This document shows positions 49,101-54,602 of a stretch of DNA of 64,000 bases, piece by piece. The position numbers and the translations under genes were made by a program. The stretch lies in assembly GCA_030068075.1 (NCBI GenBank), contig CM057839.1:51116960-51180959 (forward strand), given 5' to 3'. How positions within the stretch are numbered: position 1 is the stretch's first letter; each line of letters opens with the position of its first letter. The notes under the pieces are model-generated. The model ran no database searches. It had not been told where the DNA came from and saw only the letters and a list, made by a program, of their open reading frames with translations. Origin of the DNA: Paguma larvata. Lineage: Eukaryota > Chordata > Mammalia > Carnivora > Viverridae.

Positions 49101-51527
49101 AGGAGATGCAAAGAAACGGCCGAATGAGGGACTCAGGACCATCGGGAGGTGTATATTAATGAACGAGGCTCTCTGAGTCTAATGGAAGTCTTTAAGGGAC
49201 AGTATTTCCAAAAATTTTTTATCTTTGGAACTACAGTATTTAAAATATCAAAGATCTTTATAAGGAAATAACTGGTGCTATTTCATCTACCAACTACAAT
49301 GGTGACCTGACCATCCACAGCATCAAGAGCACTGTCTTCCAGATGTTGCAGAGGTTGAAAAGCACTTTTTCTAGAGTTTGCACCAACCACTGAAGTCTCC
49401 TGAAGCCCACACTACACTTGCCCAACAAGATCTCCACTCGGTGAGCACGGAGGAGAGGGGAGAGCACATAATACAGGGGTTGGCAGCACGGCAGTGGAGT
49501 CAGTCAGATCTGTGTTCAAATCCAGCTTGGCACCTTACTAGCTGCTTGGGGAGGGGCCGAACTACTACTCCACCTCTCGAAATTTTTCTCTTTTATAAAA
49601 TTAGGGCAATAATACCCGCCTCCTACTATTGCTGTGAAAAGTAAACATCTAATGTAAGGCAGACGCTACAACAGATGTTCTCAATCTTGGCGGCACGTTA
49701 GAATCTCCTAGGAAGGGTTTAAAAATGCCCATTTTCAGGCCTCATCCTGGATCAACTATATCTGAATTTGAGGAGGTGGAGCTCAGGCATCAGTCGTTTT
49801 TAAACCCCATCCCTGCAAAGTGATTAAGGCTGAGAACCTGAGAAGCACGGGCCTGGCACAATGCCCAGTAGAGAGTAAGCACTCATAGCCGCTCCTCTTC
49901 TTTTTTTTTTTTTTTTATTTTTTATTTTTTTGAGGTTTGGGATATTTTTTTTTTTGTTATAATAATTTATTTTCAAATTGGTTTACATATAACACCCAGT
50001 GTTCATCCCAACATGTGCCCTTTTTAATGCCCATCACCCCCTCTCCCCCCTCCCTCATCCCCCTTACCCTCAGTTTTTTCTTAGTCTTTGAGAGTCTCTT
50101 ATGTTTTATCTCCCTCCCTCTCTGTGTCTTTTTTTTCTTTCCCCTCTTCCCCTCCCCCTGGTTTTTGCTTAGTTTCACACATTCAATGCAATCCCAGCCG
50201 CTCCTCTTCTTAAGTGCTTGGCCTAACAGACGAGAGATAACCAGTAAAAGGGGAGGAGTATTATTTTGTTTGTGTCTGTTATTTATCTGTTCAGAAGAAA
50301 AAAATACCATAAATCTATGGAATATTTATGGCAAATCATTGAAAGTTTGTGATTATTTTCAAATGCTCTCAAATCTAATTAGGATTAACAATGTTTTTGG
50401 AAATTTTTGGAAAATTTATTTATTTTGAGAGAGAGTGAGAGCACGGGTGAGGAGGACAGAGAGAGAGGAGAGAGAATTTGTGCTCTCAGCACAGAGCCCA
50501 ATGTGGGGCTCGAATTCACGATCCAGGAGATCATGACCTGAGCCAAAATCAAGAGTCAGATGTTCAAGCAACTGAGCCCTCCAGGTGCCCCCATTTTTGG
50601 AATTTTTAATTATACTCAGGATCTGATAAAAAAAAAACTTTGAATATTTAGTTGGGAAAGTGGATTATGCCACAGTTAAAATAAAAAAACATCTACAGGT
50701 GACAGAATCAAGACAGAATAAACAAAAAATTGGTATCATTAATCTTCTGAAATAACATAGGATGGACATATTTTCCATGAAAGTTATACATGAAGTCTTC
50801 TCTTAACATTACATTCTAGAGAAGTTAATTAGAAATGTTTTCCCCACCGAAACAGAAATAAGGAAACAACAGTTACACAAATGTTCAGGTTTGTAAACAC
50901 AAAGCTGAGTTTTTTAGTTTGTATAAAATAACATCAAACATCTACTACACATTTTATATAAGGAACTACCCTTTCTCATTCCAACACAATCAACCAATAA
51001 TTTAGATCTGTGATTCATAAGGAGTTTATAAACAGGGAACCAGTGACTAACGAATGTTAAAAACCTCAGCTGCGTGACGTGTTGCACGTATCAACCAGCA
51101 TATGTGAAGTCTTTCAAAATTACTACCTGACCGTTTTCTTTTTTCACTCTTATACAGAGATTTTAGCTCCCACAGTGGTTTTGCCCAAAAACTTCATTAT
51201 TTGAAGTTTTACTGTCGTTTACAACAATAGAAATATCTTCTGTTCTGGCTGAATACAGAATTAGGTTTCTCAGGCTCTACATAACCTAGTCTAAAAAAGA
51301 CTGACAGAGTTCCACGTCCACTGTTTACATGATGTGTTTTTCTGTGTGTCTATGACTCATGCAAACCTTTGCAATACAGCGAGAGTGCCCGCGTTGACCC
51401 GGTGAATGCCATCCAAGAGGACCAGCTTCCCTTCCAGAGCGGCATTCACAAGGGGCGAGGACCGCCAAGCAGTGTCTCCATTGGGAAGAGTGTATCTCTG
51501 CTGTAGGAGATCACGTGCTGTCATATC
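11742..51527 (-). CDS. VWA8: VWA8, middle part of the gene: eight coding exons, 5' and 3' ends outside the window
   Basis: Joined on the minus strand, the eight exons give one uninterrupted frame of about 308 codons, with canonical AG/GT at every junction seen and matching phases. I recognise the translation as VWA8 (KIAA0564) from short blocks such as [43 protein letters not shown] and [11 protein letters not shown]. Known of the family: VWA8 is a mitochondrial ATPase of about 1,900 residues with an N-terminal targeting sequence, three dynein-like AAA+ modules and a C-terminal VWA domain with a MIDAS-type metal site. This window holds the second AAA+ module after its P-loop, the linker, and the beta strand entering the third P-loop. 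The targeting peptide, first module and VWA domain are not here. Residue numbers (about 476-783) are from memory of the human protein. No frameshift, stop or splice-site damage is seen, so the copy looks functional. No promoter is in the window. Confidence 0.95.
14412..14645 (-). mobile_element. CAN-SINE inserted inside the long L1
   Basis: Reverse orientation: poly-T and (GA)n at the left, and GCACCCAAGTGCCCCC (reverse of the SINE head) at the right. A perfect 15-bp duplication AAAATGTCAAAAGTT lies at 14397-14411 and 14646-14660. Since it lies within L1 sequence, it arrived after that L1. Confidence 0.95.
16148..16216 (+). repeat. (TA)n-rich patch in the L1 3' part
   Basis: Two TA runs (TATATATATA near 16158 and 16200) separated by AT-rich sequence within the L1 at 11913-16332. 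Confidence 0.85.
18375..19640 (+). mobile_element. L2 sequence, interrupted by an old L1
   Basis: CAAAATTCCTTAAATGACTCC, then (after the L1) GTCTCGGCCTCCTCTCCTGTCACTCTCC, then CTAGACTATCGCAGCAGCCCCC, TCTAATGGCTTCCTCAC, CTCTGCCTGAAAGAG and CTCTGCTGATGGACC read like L2 in plus sense. Two overlapping copies may be present, as the L2 order starts again near 18960. Confidence 0.6.
18505..18700 (-). mobile_element. Old L1 (L1M type) fragment inside an L2
   Basis: GTTGAGATATAATCAATATTAC, AGTTTCAGGTTGTCCAAC, GTGAAATGATCACCACC and CATGCTGTACATTACATCC are typical of an ancient L1 3' UTR read in reverse. L2-like sequence flanks it on both sides. Confidence 0.75.
19880..20095 (+). mobile_element. CAN-SINE, full length
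   Basis: Starts TGGGCACCTGGTGGCTCAG, has a B-box-like TTTGAGCCCCGC and a (TC)n tract, and ends AAATAAATAAACTTTAAAAA. The flanks TCAATTTCA (19871) and TCAGTTTCA (20096) are a near-perfect duplication. Confidence 0.94.
21622..21843 (+). mobile_element. CAN-SINE close to a VWA8 donor site
   Basis: Full-length body starting GGGGGTGCCTGGGTGGCTCAG, with the (TC)n tract and an ATAAGTAAACATTAAAAAAA tail. Flanking AAAGGATGTTT/AAAAGATGTTT is an imperfect duplication. It ends about 140 bp from window exon 7 and is antisense to VWA8. Confidence 0.94.
21982..22088 (-). CDS. VWA8: VWA8 exon, window exon 7 of 8: entry to AAA+ module 3
   Basis: 107 bp. The acceptor AAATGTTTAG precedes GTGAAGTAGC, and the donor is ATTCAG followed by GTAAGATC. 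GT completes the Cys codon split with the previous exon and 35 full codons follow: [20 protein letters not shown], then [15 protein letters not shown]. The repeated V-x-S-G-x-L-R-I-G-A form and V-P-D-V-L-F-Y-D-N resemble the beta-rich lead-in placed before the P-loop of the third module. The frame stays open for 36 codons into the intron upstream of the acceptor, which is noted separately. Confidence 0.95.
22858..23085 (-). mobile_element. MIR, reverse orientation
   Basis: CATCATTTATTGAGGACCTTCTAC, TTTCATGTAATTCTCTTAACAA, AAGTAATTTGCTTACAGCCACCCAGCTAAC in the reverse MIR order. Confidence 0.75.
25013..25441 (+). mobile_element. Young L1 3' end, 5'-truncated
   Basis: Starts near GACTGACGAATGGATAAAG in the last part of ORF2, and continues through AAGTGAAATAAGTCAGTCAG, the G-rich 3' UTR and ACTGGGTGTTATATGTAAACC to a poly-A run at 25426-25440. 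About 225 bp match the inverted copy at 49.9-50.2 kb with only about three differences. The duplication is not clearly resolved. Confidence 0.88.
25572..25678 (-). CDS. VWA8: VWA8 exon, window exon 6 of 8: linker between AAA+ modules 2 and 3
   Basis: 107 bp. The acceptor ATCCACCAG follows a pyrimidine-rich stretch and precedes GTTCTTACC. The donor is AAGT followed by GTAAGTAT, which pairs well with U1. The first G completes Arg from the previous exon, and the final T begins a Cys codon finished by the next exon. It encodes [16 protein letters not shown], then an acidic Ser/Asn/Glu-rich stretch ending LLEDYKC. From memory the acidic stretch differs at several residues from human while the first half is identical, which suggests a flexible, less constrained linker. 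Confidence 0.94.
27299..27505 (+). mobile_element. CAN-SINE, full length
   Basis: Starts GGGCACCTGGATGGCTCAG and has the (TC)n tract and a TCAAAATAAAGAAATAAAC tail. CACTGGCTCA at the left and AACTGGCTCA at the right mark the target-site duplication. Confidence 0.94.
29243..29437 (-). mobile_element. CAN-SINE, reverse orientation, degraded
   Basis: Poly-T, then TTTATTTTGAGAGACAGAGAG, then GGCTCTGTGC, GACGTGGGGCTCAATC and GGACCACCCGGGTCC. Several positions have diverged from the young form. The flanks (AAATAAATAAAAAG / AGATAAATGAAAGG) suggest an old duplication. Confidence 0.9.
29680..30215 (-). mobile_element. Old L1 3' region, reverse orientation, beside a VWA8 exon
   Basis: GGTTGTTTCCAATTTTTCAC, GCAATGAACATTCTTATACATG, GAGCATCTTTTCAAATATTTAC and CCTTTGCCCATTTAGGG are phrases of reversed L1 ORF2 (mammalian-wide L1M type). 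It ends about 33 bp from the donor of window exon 5. Confidence 0.78.
30249..30364 (-). CDS. VWA8: VWA8 exon, window exon 5 of 8: AAA+ module 2 lid end
   Basis: 116 bp, entered in phase 0 and left two bases into a codon. The acceptor CTTTTGACAG precedes GCACAGTCG, and the donor is TTTCCAG followed by GTAACC. It encodes 38 codons: [16 protein letters not shown], then [20 protein letters not shown]. The S-T-R-x-L-L-R-I-x-R-R-L pattern is the typical lid/sensor-2 helix of this AAA+ clade. A reading frame in another phase is also open across the exon but is a shadow. An old L1 ends only about 33 bp beyond the donor. Confidence 0.95.
31000..31170 (+). mobile_element. MIR, left part (right part at 32123-32195)
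   Basis: GTAATGATAAAGTTCATAAGC, TTTGGAGTCAGATAAATCAG and GGCAGTAATAATGCCTTTACC follow MIR. The element is cut by an L1 and its 3' end (AAAGCACTTAGCAGAGG, GTGCTCAACAAATGTCAG) reappears at 32127. Confidence 0.82.
31171..32122 (+). mobile_element. L1 3' end, about 950 bp, splitting a MIR
   Basis: Runs from TATAAAGAGCTTATCAAACTC through GCCAACAGACACATGAAAAAATG, GATACCAGCTCACACTGGTC and ATGTGGATGGCGCTAGAG to the tail TTAAAATAAAAACTTGAAAG. MIR sequence stops at its left edge and resumes at its right edge. AGTTCTA/TGTTCTA may be the duplication. Confidence 0.85.
32123..32195 (+). mobile_element. MIR, right part
   Basis: AAGCACTTAGCAGAGGTCAGTCACATGGGTGCTCAACAAATGTCAG is the MIR 3' end, continuing from 31170 across the L1 insertion. 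Confidence 0.82.
32205..32577 (+). mobile_element. Solo LTR, ERV1-like, with TATA box and poly-A signal
   Basis: An upstream region (U3-like) is followed by CTATATAAACCC (32440-32450) at the usual place for a TATA box, then about 85 bp (R-like) to AATAAA (32525-32530) and a short U5-like end CTTGTAACA. No internal viral sequence adjoins it, so it is a solo LTR. The left edge (about 32205-32234) and the target duplication are not resolved. It is antisense to VWA8. Confidence 0.65.
33120..33540 (-). mobile_element. Possible L2 fragment
   Basis: TTCTAGACATGGAGGCAAT, GGCATGAAAGCAAAAGGAACAG and GGCAAGAGCATGCAAAG have an L2-like drift but the match is weak. It could be unique intron sequence. Confidence 0.3.
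33871..34054 (-). mobile_element. CAN-SINE, reverse orientation
   Basis: Poly-T, (GA)n, then GCTTGAACTCACGAACCGCG and GAGCCACCCAGGCGCCCC. The flanks CTAGTATACAATATTC (33855-33870) and CTAGTGTACAATATTC (34055-34070) match at 15 of 16 bases. Confidence 0.95.
34640..35270 (-). mobile_element. L2 block
   Basis: ATTCATTCATCAAACATTTATTG, TTATGTGCCAGGCACCAGG, AAAGAATGAACGATACTGTG, CTTGCTGAAGAGGTGACATCTGAGC and GAGAGGCAAGGGCGCTGAAG are the reverse of an L2 3' end. The block abuts the MaLR-like LTR. Confidence 0.75.
35283..35760 (+). mobile_element. Solo LTR of MaLR type (MLT1/MST-like)
   Basis: CCCAAAGATACCCACATCTAATCCCTGGAACCTGTGAATTC, CTATCCTGGATTATCTGGGTGG, GATTCTCCCCTTGAG, AATAAATTTCCAGTG and GGTAATTTGTTACAAC..AGTAATACA follow the familiar MaLR LTR from start to end. 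Old and without internal sequence. Confidence 0.75.
36078..36225 (-). mobile_element. MIR, reverse orientation
   Basis: ACATTTATTAAGCAGCTACC, TTTAATCATCACAAAATCCTC, ATGAGGTAGATGGCAC and TTTTACAGATGAGAACACTGAG match reverse MIR closely. Confidence 0.85.
36327..36461 (-). mobile_element. Old CAN-SINE, reverse orientation
   Basis: A T-rich tail, then TTTTTAAGTAGGCTTCATG, GTGGGGCTTGAACTCATGAC and GAGCCACCCAGGCACCCC. The (GA)n tract is absent, as in the older subfamily. CCCCATGTGCCCTGTG is repeated at 36311-36326 and 36462-36477. Confidence 0.92.
36859..37351 (+). mobile_element. LTR of ERVL type (subfamily unknown)
   Basis: Starts TGGGGGAACAGAATATGC. Contains GGGTTTTCTCCTGTTAATCTGTCTCATGTC and CATAAGCCTGGCCAAAGAACC, and ends TTCTGCCCCTACA. 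The TG..CA ends and the U5-like TTAATCTGTCT phrase suggest an ERVL-class LTR. No duplication is clear. Confidence 0.5.
37708..37785 (-). CDS. VWA8: VWA8 exon, window exon 4 of 8: AAA+ module 2 lid
   Basis: 78 bp, exactly 26 codons, phase 0 at both ends. The acceptor ATATAG precedes GTCCC, and the donor is CCCACG followed by GTAAGT. It reads [13 protein letters not shown], then [13 protein letters not shown]. The pattern (start of a helix after a V-P-x-x-P turn) matches the small alpha-helical lid seen after the Arg-finger in AAA_5/dynein-like modules. Because the exon is symmetrical (0-0), skipping it would keep the frame. From memory the human protein has V and K where this has I and R, and T where this has A: conservative changes. 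Confidence 0.94.
38350..38503 (+). mobile_element. CAN-SINE fragment, head missing
   Basis: Begins within the body (GCATCCAACTCTTGATTTCAG) and keeps GGCTCCACACTAACAGTGCAG, the pyrimidine tract and a TCAAAATAAAAAAATAAAC tail. The first 35 or so bases of the element are gone. Confidence 0.85.
38767..38996 (+). mobile_element. CAN-SINE, well preserved
   Basis: Starts GGGGCACCTGGGTTAAG and contains ACCGACTTCGGCTCAGG, ATGAGTTCGAGCC and CAGAGCCTGGAGCCTGC, with a long A-rich tail. A perfect 15-bp duplication AAAGCAAGCTGTTTG lies at 38752-38766 and 38997-39011. Confidence 0.96.
39128..39300 (+). mobile_element. Short hAT-type MER element
   Basis: CGATGATGGAAATGTTCTTTACC, TATGCTGTCTGACATGGTAACC, CACTTGAAATACGACTGAG and AACTGAACTTTTAAAATTTA follow a common MER DNA transposon whose exact name I do not recall. 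Confidence 0.6.
39582..39730 (+). mobile_element. MER5-like hAT DNA transposon
   Basis: GGTTCTCGAAGTATGTCCCAG, CAGCAGCATCGACATCACC, GAAATGCAAATTCTCG and GCTAAAGTATGAGGACCA follow the MER5A order from terminal repeat to terminal repeat. Confidence 0.82.
39861..40029 (-). CDS. VWA8: VWA8 exon, window exon 3 of 8: AAA+ module 2, sensor-1 strand and lid start
   Basis: 169 bp. The acceptor CCCCTTAG precedes ATCCATTTTTC, and the donor is GAAATG followed by GTAAGAGT. The first base completes Arg and 56 full codons follow. The segment [13 protein letters not shown] is the AAA+ sensor-1 strand, where many relatives have Asn and this protein has Glu. It is followed by [18 protein letters not shown], at the place where MoxR/dynein-type modules carry their Arg-finger loop (usually L-R-D-R-F), and by a helical, charged [11 protein letters not shown]. 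The assignment as VWA8 is secure. The sub-domain labels are inference from family architecture. Confidence 0.96.
42480..42925 (+). mobile_element. Old L1 3' region with internal duplication
   Basis: GAAAGAAGCCAGATCGAAAAGAG, GTGATCCCATTTATATAAAGTTC and GTGGTCACATATGTATTCATTA match the ancient L1M 3' part as I remember it. The terminal 100 bp is present twice in tandem (see the repeat entry at 42705). Confidence 0.75.
42705..42906 (+). repeat. Tandem duplication, period 105 bp
   Basis: Copy 1 at 42705-42800 and copy 2 at 42810-42906 both run from ATCTTAACTGTGG to GTTATTATAC. They differ by one A/G change (GGTAATAG/GGTGATAG) and one extra A. A 9-bp spacer TGTGGTGAT lies between. It sits in old L1 sequence. 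Confidence 0.93.
45491..45509 (+). repeat. A19 run
   Basis: An uninterrupted A run followed by GAAAGAAGG. It has no recognisable retrotransposon body before it. Confidence 0.85.
45994..46215 (+). mobile_element. CAN-SINE with long (TC)n tract
   Basis: The head is damaged (TATGGTGTAGCCAGGTGGC), but TCAGTCGGTTAAGCGTCTGAC and the rest are intact. The pyrimidine tract spans about 46126-46162. AGCTGCATTGT is duplicated at 45983-45993 and 46216-46226. Confidence 0.94.
46553..46706 (+). mobile_element. L1 3' UTR tail
   Basis: GGGATGGATAGTATCTACAC, ATCACTATGTTGTATACC and CTAATATAACATTGTGTGTC are the end of an L1, followed by an A-rich tail. Confidence 0.75.
47845..48280. mobile_element. Ancient L1M-type fragment (orientation uncertain)
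   Basis: CCATATATCCTTTACCTAGATTTCACCAATTAAGA, the GTGTGTATACATG-like run, AGTAAGTCATTGACATTC and GATCCAGGATCTGAGCGAGCC form a pattern I know from mammalian-wide L1 5'/internal regions. It could belong to another ancient repeat. Confidence 0.5.
48712..48825 (-). CDS. VWA8: VWA8 exon, window exon 2 of 8: AAA+ module 2, charged helical region
   Basis: 114 bp. The acceptor TTTAG precedes GCTGATCCAC, and the donor is GAAGAG followed by GTAATG. The first G completes the Arg codon left by the previous exon, and the last two bases (AG) open the next Arg codon. It encodes [19 protein letters not shown] followed by a strongly charged run ([15 protein letters not shown]) likely to be helical. In AAA+ modules of the MoxR/dynein type this position follows Walker B and carries an insertion such as SLYDGSRLL (compare 'm-LxDGr' loops in that clade). 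The region is locally GC-rich and CpG-containing compared with the surrounding intron. Confidence 0.95.
49480..49665 (+). mobile_element. MIR
   Basis: GTGTTCAAATCCAGCTTGGC, CCTTACTAGCTGCTTGGGG, AAATTAGGGCAATAATACCCG and GCTGTGAAAAGTAAA follow the MIR consensus. Confidence 0.82.
49672..49850 (+). mobile_element. MER5-like hAT DNA transposon
   Basis: ATGTTCTCAATCTTGGCGGCACGTTAGAATC, GGTTTAAAAATGCCC and GGCTGAGAACCTGAGAAG: MER5-type ends (GTTCTCAA..TGAGAACC) around a diverged core. Confidence 0.75.
49903..50195 (-). mobile_element. Young L1 3' end, reverse orientation, with 16-bp duplication
   Basis: Poly-T, AATAATTTATTTTCAAATTGG, ACACCCAGTGTTCATCCC and the C/T-rich 3' UTR to TTTGCTTAGTTTCACAC. 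AGCCGCTCCTCTTCTT lies at 49887-49902 and 50196-50211, a perfect target-site duplication. The last 15 or so bases before the right duplication (ATTCAATGCAATCC) come from a different part of L1 in the opposite sense. The 163-codon plus-strand frame across it is an antisense reading of the L1. Confidence 0.92.
50411..50591 (-). mobile_element. CAN-SINE, reverse orientation
   Basis: AATTTATTTATTTTGAGAG, (GA)n, GGGGCTCGAATTCACGATCC and GAGCCCTCCAGGTGCCCCC. The flanks TTTTTGGAAATTTTT and TTTTTGGAATTTTT fit a slightly changed duplication. Confidence 0.92.
51367..51527 (-). CDS. VWA8: VWA8 exon, window exon 1 of 8: AAA+ module 2, Walker B region
   Basis: 161 bp, entered in phase 0 and left two bases into a codon. 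The acceptor is GTTTCAG before GATATGACAGC and the donor is CAAAG followed by GTTTGC, which departs from GTAAGT. It encodes 53 full codons starting [12 protein letters not shown] and containing [15 protein letters not shown], then [11 protein letters not shown] at codons 34-43. That stretch is the hydrophobic strand plus Asp of a Walker B motif, but the residue after Asp is Gly rather than the usual catalytic Glu. The P-loop of this module should sit in the preceding exon, which I could not find between 51528 and 64000. Confidence 0.95.
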
Positions 51528-53069
51528 CTGAAACCAAGCCCACCACCCAGCAAAGAAAATGCAAAATTAGTTTTTAAAATAAGGTTGGTAGCTTATGCAG
51601 CTTTAAAGTTAGTTACCTCTCTGAACATAACACTCCATACTGTAACTGGGAAGTCATCTTCTCCAATTCGGTAAAGAGAAAGATAGTCAAAAGCTTCTCT
51701 TGGTCATTTGAGGTTTTTCCTGTTTCTCATCCACATAATATAGTAAGAGAAAGGGCTATTTCCCCCCTCCTTTTTATTAAGCATTTTCCTCCTCCCTTAA
51801 AATGTTTATTTGGTTCATTTAGGTGGCATTCATTTCCACTTGACTGTAATGAAATTTAACTCGATAGGCTTTATTTTTGCAGGGACCAAAATATGTGGAT
51901 TTCTTTTTAAGAATTAGAGGCCATACAAACTCCATGGGAGGAGATGCTTACCAACAAGGTGCGTTGTCTTGCAGTTAAATTCTCCTGAAAAACTATGCTA
52001 GGAACCCATTACAATGTCTCAGTGTATTTAAAGAGGTCTGAAAATGGAGGAAACTGAGGAGGACAGTCGTCGAATGAGGTACAGGAATTGACAAACAATA
52101 GCATGGCACTCACAAGTGTCTAAAGCACAAATGCAATGTGCTCGTGTGAAAGCGGTGTAGCAGATTTAAGCAAACTACAATGGCGGCGGCATATAAATGT
52201 CCACTTACTTCGAAAACTTTGAGGTGCCGTATAACATGAACAATTTTTCTTACATGTATTAATGCTGAAGATAACAGTTTGTTTTCTGTTGTCAGCTTCA
52301 GATAACTTTTGTGCGACTTATATCAAACAAAATTTCGACATTTACAAATCGGTTTTATTCAGAAATTTAAAGTCTTTTGTAAATTCTTTGATATCTGACT
52401 CCCGCTTTAAGAAGACAGAAAACTAATAAATTTGCTTATATTCACAAAGGCAACAGGTCTGCACTGAAGCCAAGATTTAAATATTAAGTCTTAATTATTT
52501 CTATTTTCTTACTATCAAAAAAGTACTGACTTAGGAAGTATGAATAGGCCTATACTGAATCATAAAAACACTTGGGAACAGTAACATTCAAACTCACCGA
52601 GTCCCCATAGCCCTAAAGGTCCGGCTTTGACACATTATCAACATTTGGCTTCGCTCGTTAATTTTATTTAATTCTTCAACTATGAATTTTAAATTCTATG
52701 CAAACTATATGAGCATGGCATTCTAAGCAGCCAGTGATTGCTCCAATAGTCAATACTAAATTGATCACCATCATCAGTATTTACTGAGATGGTTCATGGT
52801 GAGAATGAACTCATTCCTACTCATGGGTATGCCGTGTTAAAACAAGAAATGGATTACTATGCAAGAAAAACAGGACAAATCAGAATAAATGGTTGTGGGT
52901 CATTTTCATAATCAAATTATGAAAAACAATCAAATACACAAATAAATCTTTCTAAAATTAACATAAATAGGTAAACTTAAAGAAAACTCTTGGCAATAAT
53001 TCAGAAAAATAGTCACTATAGAGCTATATTACGTATTGTTCTAGAGAATAAAACAAACAGAAAACATCC

Positions 53070-53290
53070 TTTAGCACAGTACTTCTAAGTCAAAGATATA
53101 TGTCAGAAATACAGGGAGAATTGTTGGAAAATACATAAGCATAAGCATAGGCCCCCTTCGCCCTGAAGATCTGGATTCAGCAGATCCAAGGTAGGGTTTA
53201 CCACCTTGTAACATTACCTTGTAATGCTTAATTAAACATTAATTACATGATAACTTAGATACCCCTTCAGGTGAGAAACACTACTTTGAA
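53070..53290 (+). mobile_element. Possible MER5-like element, strongly diverged
   Basis: The ends (AGTACTTCTAAGTC at the left, GGTGAGAAACACTAC at the right) and inner CTGGATTCAGCAGATCC fit a MER5A-like order, with an unrelated AT-rich insert. Weak. Confidence 0.35.
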
Positions 53291-54374
53291 ACAGAAACAT
53301 TGACTCAGTGTGAAATTTTGTCTCATCCTATTTATTCATACCCCTTTCTTACTTTAATAGAAATTATGAGATTATACAAGGATATACAAAATGTATAACA
53401 AAAGAATATAAATTAAAAGGTAAAAAATATGGAGGAAAAAAAAAAGGAAGGAGTAGGCCTTGTTTCCTTCAGGCATTCCTACTGGTATTCAGAGATGAAG
53501 AGAACATCCCATGGATACTACATTTTTAAAGGAATGGTCAGGTGTTAATTTTGGAAATAGATGGTATCCTGACCCATTTAAGCCCTTGAGTCCTTTGCGT
53601 GGGACCAGGAAAAGGAGATGAGGAATGGGACTCTGGCATGGGACGTTCAGACTCCTAAGCAACCGACAACTGGTAACTTTTTTTTTTTTTTAATTTCAGC
53701 AGAGAAAATTCGTTACTCTCAGACCAAGACACCCTCAATCACCATTCTGTGCACACTACGAAAAAAGCACTGCTTCATTTGGTGAGTATTCCAAAATACT
53801 TTCATATTTTGTTGATTCACACAATGCCTACCAAAACTTGCCTCATTCACATGAGTAAATATTTACTAGTAAGACAACCTATCAGTTAGACTCCCTTATT
53901 CTGACTAAAGTAAAACAAGATTCTTCATAGCTACATAACAAGCAGTAACAGACCAACAGAGCTCAGTGCTGCTAACACCAGCCAGCCACAACTACAGATC
54001 AGAAATTTTCTCCCTTCCTTCAATCCTTACAGGAGTAAAAAAAATTGAAAACACTTGGCATTTCTAGGAAGACTAGCTCAGTTCAGTTTTACCACCTAAA
54101 CTCTCTCATACTATCATGCAAAAAAGAGCCATTCTTACCTTCTAGTATGACTTCACATTAAAATAAAAACCCTCCTGACAAAGAGAAGAAAGCATCCCTT
54201 TTAATACAAGCTGCTAGTTTTCATAATTAAAAGCCTGTACTGGGAGAAAAGAGGGAGATTCTAGCTTTTCCTTGAAGAGACAATTGCTCCCACTTTCCAT
54301 AATATTAGTTAAAATCAGAAATTATTTTTGATTGTGCGAGAGTGCAAGAACACCAAAATAAAACTGAACTTCCG

Positions 54375-54602
54375 GGGCACTTGGGTGGCTCAGTCGGTTA
54401 AGCGGCCGACTTCAGCTCAGGTCATGATCTCACAGTCTGTGAGTTCGATCCCCGCGTCGGGCTCTGTGCTGATGGCTCAGAGCCTGGAGCCTGCTTTCGG
54501 ATTCTGTGTCTCCGTCTCTCTCCGCCCTTCCCCTGCTCACACTCTGTCTCTATGTCTCTCAAAAATAAATAAAAACATTAAAAACAAAAAAACAAAAAAA
54601 AA
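54375..54602 (+). mobile_element. CAN-SINE, young
   Basis: Starts GGGGCACTTGGGTGGCTCAG and keeps the CpG-rich GCGGCCGAC and CCCGCGTCGGG, with a long A-rich tail. TGAACTTCCG is duplicated at 54365-54374 and 54603-54612. It shares several variants with the copy at 2119 (TCTGTGAGTTCGA, TGCTGATGGCTCAG). Confidence 0.95.

Larger units (their letters stand above)
48826..51366 (-). other. VWA8 intron between window exons 1 and 2
   Basis: 2.5 kb. It contains MIR (49480-49665), a MER5-like element (49672-49850), a young L1 3' end in minus orientation (49903-50195) and a CAN-SINE (50411-50591). 48830-49470 is somewhat CpG-richer but shows no exon. 50620-51360 shows nothing I recognise. Confidence 0.8.

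Noticed and set aside
48830..49150. CpG-richer sequence next to window exon 2 as an internal promoter or CpG island
   Set aside because: CpGs are few and the stretch is short. No TATA, initiator context or first-exon pattern is convincing.
49937..50428. 163-codon plus-strand frame, the longest in the window
   Set aside because: It is the antisense reading of a young L1 3' UTR plus flank. The same peptide appears at the inverted copy at 25.2 kb.
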